Source: a virus | Strand: one strand, 5' to 3' | Virus record (IMG/VR): IMGVR_UViG_3300039159_000070 | Coordinates: 1-37,043 of that record | DNA length: 37,043 nt | Shown here: in pieces, positions 1 to 9,478 of the stretch | How the letters are laid out: the number at the start of each line of letters is the position of its first letter | Numbering within the stretch: the stretch's first letter is position 1 | Translations under genes and position numbers: made by a program | Notes under the pieces: model-generated | Database searches by the model: none | What the model saw: only the letters and a program-made list of their open reading frames with translations | What the model was told of the DNA's origin: nothing

Positions 1-3000
1 CTTTCCAGCTAATCCATACCATGATCCAGTAGCGTTCGATGTTGACACCAGATATGTGTCACCGTCCTGTGGATTTGGTGGAGTTGGTATTGTTGAACTT
101 ATTATAGTAATTTGATCCCAATTATTAGACAATGAATTCCATATCACCAGTTGGTTGTCTTTGGCAGTCCACGCTCCAAAACTTTGAATATAATACGTGT
201 CACCGTCTTTTGGTGATGTTGGAGGAATCGTTAATGTGTCACTTAAAACAGGAATAACACTCCACATGTACTCAGATTCATTCCATCGTACCAGCTGTCC
301 TCCTAAACTAGCCCAAGATTTTTGTGCACCAGAAGAAGGTACCAAATATAACACTCCGTCTTTTGGAGTAGGTGGTACAGTTAATGATGAACCCCTTATG
401 TTTACTCGTTCCCATTCATTGGTATCTGCATTCCATAATCCGTAAGCATTACCAAGTCCATACCAATCACGGACAGCTTGTGATGCGTAGATGTAATACA
501 TATCACCCGCTTCCGGGTTCGCATCTCTATAGTTATTGGTCCACTTTATGTCGATCTTGTTCCATTTTCTTGTGGGCTGATCCCACATAACGTGTGAGTT
601 GGCGAACGTAGACCAAACACCGTATGCTCCACCACTAAACACATACATTACCGCTTGATGTTCTGGATTTGGTGGATATCTATTATACGAATCTTTTAGT
701 GGAAATGTCACCCACGCACCTTCCCATATAACAACCTGACCACCAAAGAATTCCCAATCTCCAGTAGCTCCCCACGGCACAATATAACACTCACCGTATG
801 GACGCTGGCTGACTCCAGATGGTAAAGGAGGTGGTTGTGTTAATGTACTGCTTATTATTACTAACTCGTCCCATTTCTGTGAATATTCATCCCATTGCAG
901 ATACCTGTTGTCATATCCAGACCACTCGCGCTGGCTTCCAGCCGGGACTAGATACACGTCTCCGTCAAACGGATTTGGAGGACTATCGTAACCGTAAAAG
1001 GTTGGATAAAGTCCAATAACATCCCACTGGTTTGTATGTTTGTCCCACTTAACGAGATGTGAGCCCAGACCAGACCATCTACCTGTCGCGGCTTCTTGAT
1101 TAATGTAATTAATCTGACCGTGTAATGGATTCGGAGGTACTCCCGTTCCAGAGTATAATATTTTAGATGCAATCAAATCCCAAGATTTTGTTGTTTGATT
1201 CCATCGAACTGCTTCACCAGACCTACCTGTCCATTCACCAGTTCCACCAGTTGGAACTATATACGAATCACCGTCATCTGGATTTGGAGGATAATATACG
1301 TTCATAATAGGATCTAACGTAGTCCACGTAACATTTGTAGCATCCCACGACATATACTTATAATTCTTACCGTACCAAGCCCCGCTATCCGGTATGTGAT
1401 ATACTATTGCAGAGTTAGGTGAAGACGGCGGAATCATAGAGTGATAATACGATTCAGAGAAATAATCCCAACCGCCACTCGTTCCTGATCCCGACCATAT
1501 AGCAACTTTACCAGTCTTTCCTGTCCACTCACCAGTCGGATCAGCTGGTATCACGTAAGAATTCTTATTGGCCGGAAATGTAGGAGGATTCACAGTAATT
1601 TTTATCGTTAAAGAAACCCACGTTGACCCAACTCCTTCTACGATTCGACCGTCTAAACCGTTCCATGCTCCAAGGTCTGGTAATACGTACGCTTTGTTTG
1701 AGTCCAATACTCCTGGAGGAACGACAGGTGACGGAGTAGGAACTACGTCATACTGATCCCAAGCAGATATAAACACATTCCATTTGACAACCTTTCCACC
1801 TATGGTAATCCAATTCCAATCTCCTGTACTGTGAGGTGGAACTTTATATATATCTCCGTCCAATGGTTCAGACGGAGGAGTTAGTTGTACCGAACTAATA
1901 ACAGAACGGACGTCGGATGTTTCAACAAACAATCCGTTCTTATATATGTTTACAGGTTGACGGTCTTTAATGGTGTGTTCCGGACGATATAACACTTGTG
2001 TGCCAGTCGGATTCCTGGAGAATACGTCTCCAATAGACATGTCATCGACGTCACCAAATTTTGCTTGATAGAAAAATGGATACAAAGGAGCGTGTACAGC
2101 TAACACAGGATCTGTATACTCACAAATCATTTTGGGGTTGACGTCTAGTCTAACTGCGGTTGGATACGTTGATACCAATGAATCTGTCGCTGTATTAATA
2201 TTTTTGTAAATTATATTTACTGCGGTTCCTGAAGGTTTTGAATATCGATCCAATTCAACGTTGTCTGCTTGAGATTGCACATACGTGTCCCAATTAACTG
2301 GAAGTACAGGTGACTCAGTCCATTGTAATACATCAAACGAGCTCCAATCAGTAGGTTTACCCCAATTGTAAATCCTATCAGACGTGTCTGGATAAATCGT
2401 TGAATTATTATATGGAATATAATCAAACCCTGACGTCCTTAGCCAGATCTTTCCAACTTCCTGACTATTCCACAATTTATTATTCTCGTATGATGATATT
2501 GGATATATTGTTTTGTCTACACTGGTTATTCCATTATATTGTGCTAAGTCGAATTTTTGAACAACATCAATTGCTCTCATAGGAACATGGTAATGATACC
2601 CAGCTGCCGGATGCCAAATCACTATCTCTGACACCACACTAAGAGTCTTTTTGTCGATGATTTTTGCCGGGTTATACTTCGATTTTGACATTCTCATTGC
2701 ATACGCTGACAAATACACTTGATTATCAAATCCAGTTTGACTATCAAAGTCCGAAAATACTGTCAATGACCTCGTGTTGTTGCGTTCAAAATCGAGATGT
2801 TCCCGTAACGCAAAAGATTTCGAGCTATTCACGTCTTGCGCCACCACCATCAAACCATCAGCATTACGAGCATCAAAAACAATATCGATGTCATCCCCGT
2901 TTACGCCTGGTTCGTAGTGATTTTCTATTACCAGTGTACCTGAACCATCAATGTGTGGGTATTCTGTTACGTTGACTTGTTCAATAACTTCAGCATCAAA

Positions 3001-6000
3001 ATATAGATTTGACGCCGAGTTTATGTTCGACATTTGATCTGGCATATACTCCCAACGAGTTTCATCCCCATACGCCACTTCTCTAAATGTAGTCTCAAGT
3101 GCATTGTCAGCAGTGGTAAAGTGTAGTCTTAACTCGTTTTTACGAACGTCTTCTGGACCTACGTTAATATCATTAAATCGTTTCTTGGTTATATTTCCAA
3201 ATTCTCCAATTTTATAGGCCCAAAACTCGTCAACTTTCGCATCCACGAATAGTCGAGCATTTATGAAAGCTTTTATGGAATTAACAGAACCTTTATTCTG
3301 TATCATTCCTCTCCAGAAAATGAATTTTGATTTTGAACTAATGTTGATATCATCCAAGTAGTCAAGTGGATTGTATCCAAGTAACGCTCTCGCGTGTTCA
3401 AGATAATTTGACGTTTCATTTACACGATATGTATCGTAATAATATCTCATATTATCGATCGTGTGTTCTATGTTCTGAATAGACTCTTTTCCGTGTAAGT
3501 AATAACCGCCAATGTTGGGACGTAACGTGTCGCTTGTGCCTTTTTCAAAATCAAGCATGAACTTATACGCGCTTAATCCTAAGTACGGATCATAAACTAA
3601 GAATCCATCTGATGTATAATCATTAAACTTAATAACATGTTCGTATCCGTCCAGAAATATATGGGCTCCGGACAAATGTGGAACATTATAAGGAAGCATT
3701 GTAGAGTCTTCATCAGAATTGATACGTCCAGACTGTGCATACGTACTTCCACTTAATGCACAAGTACGCAACCTACTCTTTTTATCAGTTCTAAAAATAT
3801 GCAAATTTGAGTTGGGCAAAGGTTGTCCGACTTGGTCGTATAATGTAGTATCCACGCGAATATCAGTGTATGGACCAGTGAAAATATTGGTAATAACTCC
3901 GTGTTTCGGGTGAAACCAAATATTATTCCTGAATGGGTTAACTTCATAATATGAAACTGACGTATCAACTTGTTTAACATCGTCTACTTGCCTAGACACA
4001 ACACCTAAACCAGTGTATATTCTGTTGATTAACTGCTCAATCTCTAATTGCCAACTAACTACTCGATTGGTCGTATGATCAACTTCAACAGCATCAGAGT
4101 CGTTAAATCCCCAACCCAAGTCCTTCAAATATTCAACATACCCGTCGATGACATTGACCAACGTTTGAACCCCTGTGTATATGGTTGGTGTTAAATCTTG
4201 CTGTGTCACTCGTTTATCTATAGAAAAATGTTTCCAGTGTTTAGACGTAGAAGATCCAGTCAAAGCGATAAACGTGGTACCAACTTCTTCAATGTACGTA
4301 GTATCAGTAACAACTGTCGTGATATCAATATGAACACCTGCTATAGCATTTTCGTATGTACCAGCCAATTTAAACGTGTTATCAGTCAATCGTATAACAT
4401 AATACGTGACACCTGGTTTTAACGGCGCGGGATAATGTCCTGTTGACGATACTTGCACAGGAGAACCTGTGAACCATGTTAGTGTATCATCAGGAATATA
4501 GTGAAGATCGTCTTCTGGTGACAGCGACTGTTGAATATTAGCCCAAGGCAATGACAATGTGCCTGGTACTGTTCCAATTCCAGACGTTGTAAATGCACAC
4601 TCATATTGCTTGATGCCGTAATATGTAATTCCATGTTCCAATGGAGCAGGTGTGTTAACTCTAAATTTCCAATCAGCTCCATCATACTTCGGTACTTTGC
4701 TGTTACGATATATAGTCCAGTCGGTTCCTACGGATTCTGTTGTAACTATTAACGAATCTACCCAAAAGTCGCTCATATCAGGAGTTTTCTTGACGATAAC
4801 TTCGTAGTCTTGTTCAATGAGTTGAAAATTCTGAGATGTCACAGTTAACGACTTCGTATTAACAAACGAACTTGTTTGATACGATAATGGGTTGTTCCAT
4901 CCTACCCATTTATCTTTAAAATCTGATATGTTGACATCTAGGTTATTATAACGAAGATAGTTCACGTACCACTGATTTACCCCGTTGCTCTGGAATAACT
5001 GGTTATTTTCGTCCAACTCTCCATGAAATATAGTATCAGCATGTGAGAATACTTTATTTGTGTCTCTATCGACTTGTAAACCTGCCACATCAATATATGA
5101 TGGACCAAATACGTGATGTAGAAATCGAACTGGTTGCATTCTGAATGAGATATGCAACAACCCGTATAAGAAATTCGTTGAATGGACCCATTCAAATTCA
5201 GTAGGACCTTGTGTTCCAAACAAAAACGGATCTTTTAGTGTGGTTGACATTGGTGAAATATGTACACCGTAATTGTTTAAGAACGTTTCAGTGCTACCAG
5301 ACACGTATGGTGGTAACAACGAGTCTGTATGAGTATCTACGCATACAAACAGGTAACCTTCTAGTTGTCCACTTATCCCAGTTCCTGGAATGCCGTCTAC
5401 AGTATCGAAACCTATAGGAATAATTCCTGATTTGATATTCGTCCACATTTGGTCTGACCAACGTCTAGTTCCTAATGTGTCTGCATATTGCGAATCCCAC
5501 CATATAGGTTTATCGTTGTATCCTTGTAACTTCCAAGGAAGTAAATGTGGATACGGAGTTCCAAAGTTTTTCTCAAATATAGACTGCCAACTTGCATCCC
5601 ACAAAGACGGATCTCCAGTAGTACGAACTGGACGAATTGGATTAGCTTGTGTATAATTCCACGTAAACGGATCTGTTAATGAATAATTTGTGAAAAATGG
5701 ATCTTTCCTGTCTGATTGGATATAATCATAATATTGTTCTTTTAAATATTCAACGAATACAGTCTGGTCATCTACATCAGCCAATAGTTCGTTATAATCG
5801 AATACTAAATTGTCAAACGCTGGAACAGCATCGTACAGACGTTGTTCAACTTCCAAAATCACATCACCTACGATATTCACCAAGTCTATCAACATCCAAG
5901 CAATTGCAGGGTCGCCGTTACCTAACACACCAGTAGGATCCTGCGCAGCTATCCAACCAGTGGTAGTTTTTTGAGATAAAATACCGGCGACATTATCTAA

Positions 6001-9000
6001 CCAATATGAATTCAATGGAACCGCTGTAAGAGGCATTGCTGCACCAATATGTGCCACGTTGTATCTATATAATTTACCAGCAGTTGGTCCAACGGTTTCC
6101 GTGCTTCTCCAATATTGACCTTTCACTACAACACTCCAGCTTGGTCTCGCAGCAATAGAACTACTTGTTCCTCCTGTGGATTGAATTACTTGTGTATACA
6201 CATGATCCACAACTGACTTTGGAATAAACAATTGCGAAATATGTCCGTCGTGGTGCATGATACTATTTAAATTGATTGATTCATCCACGAGTTTAATTGG
6301 TTGTGTAGGATATGCCAGTTTCAAGAACGGTACTGTAGCAATCCAACCTTTAATACCTTTACCAGTGATTGGATTATACGTAGTAGAGTCACCATACGAG
6401 AAGTCAAACACGTCGTTAGTCTCAAACTCATTAATCGTAACATCAGCAAAATACTTGTTTAGATCCCATATTACGTCGTTGTTGGTATCTGATAATATAG
6501 AAACAGCATTACGTATGCACAAATCTTTAATAAACGTTAAGTTATACTCATATTGCAATCGAGCAAAGTCTATGATCGAACGAGGAGTGCTAGACGTTTG
6601 AAAAATTGAAGACAATAACGTATCATAACTATCATTGTGTTCCTTAATTGTACCACCTTTGCTATAGTTAGGAACATCTATTAATCGATAATAATCAGAT
6701 GTGACTTCCGGGAAGGCAGTAACTAGATCTTGTGTATCAACGATTGATCGGAAATGTGTTACTAATTCTGAATATTTTAGTATCTTTCGATTCTCATGAT
6801 GCACGTTAAAGAATAATTGATTTGGTATCTCCCAATCGCCATTCGACTCGTCCACACTTGCAGTCTGTATTGTATTATCAGAATCGATGTATTGTTCTCC
6901 GTTTGCCAGTTGGTACTTGTTTACGAATCGTGGAACATATCCGTCGTCGTTTAATCCTTTTCTCCATATAGACTGCAATCCAGTTGGGTTTTCAGTACTA
7001 ACAGACCACAGATCTTTATAACAAAATAAGATTCCGTTATCATTATCAAGTAACGTTTGATCAAAGAAATACTCTTTACCAAATGATGTTACCTTTATTC
7101 GTTTACCAATACGAGGATCGACAGAGGCAGTTGACGTTTCTTGGAACGTAAAGATGGTGCTTACTCGATTGGCAGACGTTCCATCAATGTTGAATACATC
7201 AAATACAGGATATTGTGTGTGGTGTGTTTTTGTTTGTTCTACTTTTCTATATTTGACTAAAGAAGACCACGTTGTTGTATATGAAACATCGTCGAAATCT
7301 GTGCTCGTTGACGTTCTTACTAAGAAATTGGTTAAATATTTGTCCACATCGGCAGCAGGATTAATCTCCATTACTACATTAGCACCAAATGGTGGAGGAA
7401 CAAAGAATCGAATTGCATTTCCAAATACAGTAGAATCGATTGATCCGGTGAATTGGTTGTTGGTGATGCCACTACCTTCTGCGTATGTGCCATACTGACG
7501 TGTTCCGTTAACATAAACTCGTATCGCGTCTTGTGAAACCAAAAACGTTTCATTGTTTGATAACGCAAAGATTGAATTAACACCATCTACTGCAGTAAAT
7601 GTTGTAGTATGTACTAAATCACTCTTTCGTTGTTTGTCAACTGGTACTGGAGTAGCGATATCGACTAACGCCCAATGTTTAACGAAACCGTGCCATTCAT
7701 CTCCCAAACTTGTTGTTGATAACACGACTTGCATTGTAGCACCTGCTGAATATGCAGCATACACAGCAGCAGGTATGGGTAATCTCGGAACAATCGATGT
7801 TATGTCCAGTACTGAATCATACACAGCTGAAACTACCAAGAATTGATAATCAATACCATTGTATGATATCTGAAACTTAGCGTCTTGTGGAAGAATCGCT
7901 TCATGGTTTCCACGAACATCAAAAGAACCTGGATGTAATGTCGTCGTAGGAGGATACACGTCGATCACATCAAACAATGTACCAAGTTCATACATTGAAG
8001 GTTCTGCTTCGGTAGGACCCCATTGAGTTAATTTTGACCCTCTATACGTCCATGTGTATTTTGTATAAGACCATTCATTTAATTCTAAAAATGGATTATA
8101 TTCCAAAATCGGCATTTCGGCTCTGATCGCCAATGTAATATTTGGAACATCATTTCTATGCACCCATTTATTCTGACTCGACCATTCATCTAATTGAGCT
8201 GTACACACCATGCCAGTAACATCATCCCAAGGAAATATGCCTTGCGAATTTCTTGCAGGAGTGTACTCACTCCATGTACTACCAGTGTAATACTTCAACG
8301 TCAGTTCATACGGTGTAGAATCAAACCACAGATCGCCAACCCCTGGCAGTGAAGGCTCTACTGCACTTGGGTTTATCAGATGCCACCACTCAGCTGGTGA
8401 ATCGTCCCATTGTGTTTTATCCCAACCAACACTACCGTTCCGACAGTTACAATCTCTTACTACCTCTAATAAAGACAACGATACTAATGAATCTGCAATC
8501 TCTGATGCGGTTGCAGTTCCACCTGCAACCAGTTCGTTGTGCGCTTGTTGTTTAACGTTTACCCTAGACGTTACCAATGCACACATGTTTTTTATCGTGA
8601 TATATTGTGGATCAGAGCTAGTATCAGCAGGGTCATACCAATAATACTTCTCCCAGTTGACCAACTTATCAAAGTCTACTGGAGGAGCAAAGTTAAACTG
8701 ATCTGTGTTACCCCACTTCGGTAACCTATCTGAATTAACTCCCAACCGTTTCAGTTTGTTGAGTACATCGTAATATGACATCATGTAATCTACTGTAGCC
8801 ACTTTTTTGTGTAACAGTGGCTGCAATTGGTGTGACTGACGGTGAACTGATGGTTCTAATAGTCTGGTGTTTAATTTGAATCTAGGAGACTGTTTTCCAA
8901 TCGATCCAAACGTAGGAGTTAACTCTGATTTGGTTAAATATCGGTTGACTACGTTTTCCAAGAACGCTTCATTGGTATCTGTTTTCAGTGTCTCCGGTAG

Positions 9001-9051
9001 AAGATCGAGCAGATTTGTTCTAGGAAGAGAATAGTCAGAATTGTTAGCCAT
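1..9051 (-). CDS. Giant virion/baseplate protein with C-terminal tandem repeats, 3' end outside window
   Basis: The reading frame is open from an ATG at 9051 (MANNSDYSLPR) to the window edge, 3017 codons without a stop, so the C-terminus is missing. It follows gp6, where T4 carries gene 7, so a baseplate-wedge or tail-fibre role is likely by position; I see no clear gp7 homology. The middle contains modules common in phage tail proteins, such as a VYVNGTRQY segment and a TYYVIRLTDNTFKLAG segment. From about residue 2388 to the edge there are at least 13 repeats of about 48-55 residues built as PPNP-x-DGD-x-Y-x-VP, then GxW-G, then a V-x-W core; these resemble DUF2793-type phage tail repeats (from memory). 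A late-type promoter lies 29 bases upstream of the start. Existence of the gene is certain, the role is inferred. Confidence 0.85.
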   Translation of the reverse strand, partial: MANNSDYSLPRTNLLDLLPETLKTDTNEAFLENVVNRYLTKSELTPTFGSIGKQSPRFKLNTRLLEPSVHRQSHQLQPLLHKKVATVDYMMSYYDVLNKLKRLGVNSDRLPKWGNTDQFNFAPPVDFDKLVNWEKYYWYDPADTSSDPQYITIKNMCALVTSRVNVKQQAHNELVAGGTATASEIADSLVSLSLLEVVRDCNCRNGSVGWDKTQWDDSPAEWWHLINPSAVEPSLPGVGDLWFDSTPYELTLKYYTGSTWSEYTPARNSQGIFPWDDVTGMVCTAQLDEWSSQNKWVHRNDVPNITLAIRAEMPILEYNPFLELNEWSYTKYTWTYRGSKLTQWGPTEAEPSMYELGTLFDVIDVYPPTTTLHPGSFDVRGNHEAILPQDAKFQISYNGIDYQFLVVSAVYDSVLDITSIVPRLPIPAAVYAAYSAGATMQVVLSTTSLGDEWHGFVKHWALVDIATPVPVDKQRKSDLVHTTTFTAVDGVNSIFALSNNETFLVSQDAIRVYVNGTRQYGTYAEGSGITNNQFTGSIDSTVFGNAIRFFVPPPFGANVVMEINPAADVDKYLTNFLVRTSTSTDFDDVSYTTTWSSLVKYRKVEQTKTHHTQYPVFDVFNIDGTSANRVSTIFTFQETSTASVDPRIGKRIKVTSFGKEYFFDQTLLDNDNGILFCYKDLWSVSTENPTGLQSIWRKGLNDDGYVPRFVNKYQLANGEQYIDSDNTIQTASVDESNGDWEIPNQLFFNVHHENRKILKYSELVTHFRSIVDTQDLVTAFPEVTSDYYRLIDVPNYSKGGTIKEHNDSYDTLLSSIFQTSSTPRSIIDFARLQYEYNLTFIKDLCIRNAVSILSDTNNDVIWDLNKYFADVTINEFETNDVFDFSYGDSTTYNPITGKGIKGWIATVPFLKLAYPTQPIKLVDESINLNSIMHHDGHISQLFIPKSVVDHVYTQVIQSTGGTSSSIAARPSWSVVVKGQYWRSTETVGPTAGKLYRYNVAHIGAAMPLTAVPLNSYWLDNVAGILSQKTTTGWIAAQDPTGVLGNGDPAIAWMLIDLVNIVGDVILEVEQRLYDAVPAFDNLVFDYNELLADVDDQTVFVEYLKEQYYDYIQSDRKDPFFTNYSLTDPFTWNYTQANPIRPVRTTGDPSLWDASWQSIFEKNFGTPYPHLLPWKLQGYNDKPIWWDSQYADTLGTRRWSDQMWTNIKSGIIPIGFDTVDGIPGTGISGQLEGYLFVCVDTHTDSLLPPYVSGSTETFLNNYGVHISPMSTTLKDPFLFGTQGPTEFEWVHSTNFLYGLLHISFRMQPVRFLHHVFGPSYIDVAGLQVDRDTNKVFSHADTIFHGELDENNQLFQSNGVNQWYVNYLRYNNLDVNISDFKDKWVGWNNPLSYQTSSFVNTKSLTVTSQNFQLIEQDYEVIVKKTPDMSDFWVDSLIVTTESVGTDWTIYRNSKVPKYDGADWKFRVNTPAPLEHGITYYGIKQYECAFTTSGIGTVPGTLSLPWANIQQSLSPEDDLHYIPDDTLTWFTGSPVQVSSTGHYPAPLKPGVTYYVIRLTDNTFKLAGTYENAIAGVHIDITTVVTDTTYIEEVGTTFIALTGSSTSKHWKHFSIDKRVTQQDLTPTIYTGVQTLVNVIDGYVEYLKDLGWGFNDSDAVEVDHTTNRVVSWQLEIEQLINRIYTGLGVVSRQVDDVKQVDTSVSYYEVNPFRNNIWFHPKHGVITNIFTGPYTDIRVDTTLYDQVGQPLPNSNLHIFRTDKKSRLRTCALSGSTYAQSGRINSDEDSTMLPYNVPHLSGAHIFLDGYEHVIKFNDYTSDGFLVYDPYLGLSAYKFMLDFEKGTSDTLRPNIGGYYLHGKESIQNIEHTIDNMRYYYDTYRVNETSNYLEHARALLGYNPLDYLDDINISSKSKFIFWRGMIQNKGSVNSIKAFINARLFVDAKVDEFWAYKIGEFGNITKKRFNDINVGPEDVRKNELRLHFTTADNALETTFREVAYGDETRWEYMPDQMSNINSASNLYFDAEVIEQVNVTEYPHIDGSGTLVIENHYEPGVNGDDIDIVFDARNADGLMVVAQDVNSSKSFALREHLDFERNNTRSLTVFSDFDSQTGFDNQVYLSAYAMRMSKSKYNPAKIIDKKTLSVVSEIVIWHPAAGYHYHVPMRAIDVVQKFDLAQYNGITSVDKTIYPISSYENNKLWNSQEVGKIWLRTSGFDYIPYNNSTIYPDTSDRIYNWGKPTDWSSFDVLQWTESPVLPVNWDTYVQSQADNVELDRYSKPSGTAVNIIYKNINTATDSLVSTYPTAVRLDVNPKMICEYTDPVLAVHAPLYPFFYQAKFGDVDDMSIGDVFSRNPTGTQVLYRPEHTIKDRQPVNIYKNGLFVETSDVRSVISSVQLTPPSEPLDGDIYKVPPHSTGDWNWITIGGKVVKWNVFISAWDQYDVVPTPSPVVPPGVLDSNKAYVLPDLGAWNGLDGRIVEGVGSTWVSLTIKITVNPPTFPANKNSYVIPADPTGEWTGKTGKVAIWSGSGTSGGWDYFSESYYHSMIPPSSPNSAIVYHIPDSGAWYGKNYKYMSWDATNVTWTTLDPIMNVYYPPNPDDGDSYIVPTGGTGEWTGRSGEAVRWNQTTKSWDLIASKILYSGTGVPPNPLHGQINYINQEAATGRWSGLGSHLVKWDKHTNQWDVIGLYPTFYGYDSPPNPFDGDVYLVPAGSQREWSGYDNRYLQWDEYSQKWDELVIISSTLTQPPPLPSGVSQRPYGECYIVPWGATGDWEFFGGQVVIWEGAWVTFPLKDSYNRYPPNPEHQAVMYVFSGGAYGVWSTFANSHVMWDQPTRKWNKIDIKWTNNYRDANPEAGDMYYIYASQAVRDWYGLGNAYGLWNADTNEWERVNIRGSSLTVPPTPKDGVLYLVPSSGAQKSWASLGGQLVRWNESEYMWSVIPVLSDTLTIPPTSPKDGDTYYIQSFGAWTAKDNQLVIWNSLSNNWDQITIISSTIPTPPNPQDGDTYLVSTSNATGSWYGLAGK
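228..1890 (-). repeat. Tandem protein repeats (DUF2793-like) in the giant gene
   Basis: Read on the minus strand, about 11 complete repeat units of roughly 140-165 bases lie here and two more continue to position 1. Each unit starts with PP(N/T/S)P followed by a DGD-like turn, a hydrophobic Y-x-VP strand, a G-x-W motif and an aromatic V-x-W strand with a final W(D/N). The DNA copies are well diverged, so this is an old protein-level repeat and not a recent DNA amplification. Such arrays usually form rod-like or lectin-like tail structures; binding activity is not shown. Confidence 0.7.
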
Positions 9052-9079
9052 ACGTCACCAATACCTCGTAATATAAGAC

Positions 9080-9087
9080 TATTTATA
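9080..9087 (-). promoter_or_regulatory. Late promoter TATAAATA for the giant gene
   Basis: The minus strand reads TATAAATA, an exact match to the T4 late promoter core, 29 bases upstream of the giant gene's ATG. An RBS-like GAGG follows in the leader. Two bases of the motif (9086-9087) belong to the end of the transposon-derived element. Confidence 0.6.
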
Positions 9088-9090
9088 AAA

Positions 9091-9117
9091 CCCATTCATC
9101 GCTTTTGCGTGGATGGG
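9091..9117 (+). repeat. IS200/IS605 left-end hairpin
   Basis: Stem of 11 pairs with one bulged T at 9099 and a TTTT loop; the core CATCGC/GCGTG matches that of the right-end hairpin at 9372-9391. Confidence 0.75.
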
Positions 9118-9194
9118 ATTTAAGCGACAAATGTAGTTAAATTACCATTGACTTAAAATATATTTACAAAATACTTGACAATTCGTATAAAAAT

Positions 9195-9398
9195 GTGCAT
9201 CTTTACAAAATATTAGACAAGAATGGTCATAAATTAGACCGTGATTTAAACGCAGCAAAGAATATTTTAAATGAAGGATTAAAAATATATCGTCAGGAAC
9301 TGGCGATTACAAAGGTGGAGAGGAAATTATACGTTAGTAATAACGCACCCTCTATGAAACCCGAAGCCCATCCCATCGCCTCTGGCGTGGGTGGGTAG
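9195..9398 (+). pseudogene. tnpB: C-terminal remnant of TnpB (IS605 OrfB)
   Basis: A 67-codon frame with the C-terminal TnpB signature LDRDLNAAKNILNEGL (the last RuvC-like motif) at residues 14-29 and the typical tail PSMKPEAHP near its end. The zinc-finger CxxC pairs, the other two RuvC motifs and the whole N-terminal half are missing; full TnpB is around 350-400 residues. The sequence upstream of the ATG is left-end DNA, so this is a deletion join and not a gene broken by point mutation. A short peptide could be made but would have no nuclease activity. The 3' part of tnpB plus the right end normally encodes the omega (guide) RNA scaffold, and this part is retained. Confidence 0.8.
9372..9391 (+). 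repeat. IS200/IS605 right-end hairpin
   Basis: Eight-pair stem with a bulged T at 9376 and a TCT loop, overlapping the last tnpB codons and followed by GTGGGTAGTTCAC, which contains the tnpB stop. Confidence 0.7.
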
Positions 9399-9478
9399 TT
9401 CACAATGCCATTACAAATACGAAATCAACGATAAATCGTGGAACACATTCAACTAACCAGATTCACACAACTTGATCG

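Larger units (their letters stand above)
9086..9403 (+). mobile_element. Internally deleted IS200/IS605-type element (LE + tnpB 3' end + RE)
   Basis: About 318 bases with both ends of an IS605-type transposon. The left-end hairpin is at 9091-9117: CCCATTCA, an unpaired T, CGC, loop TTTT, then GCG and TGGATGGG. The right-end hairpin is at 9372-9391: CCCA, unpaired T, CGCC, loop TCT, GGCG, TGGG, followed by a terminal TTCAC. An unpaired T in the stem is a known TnpA recognition feature in this family. Between the ends lies only the last part of tnpB; no tnpA is present, so the element cannot move alone. It fills the gap between gp6 and the giant gene, and no target-site duplication is expected for this family. 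The exact outer ends are inferred: the left from the second copy, the right from the conserved terminal sequence. Confidence 0.75.

Noticed and set aside
197-8724. Plus-strand ORFs of 60-115 codons in the first 9 kb
   Set aside because: They are antisense to the continuous 3017-codon frame, have no RBS or protein features, and are shadows of it.
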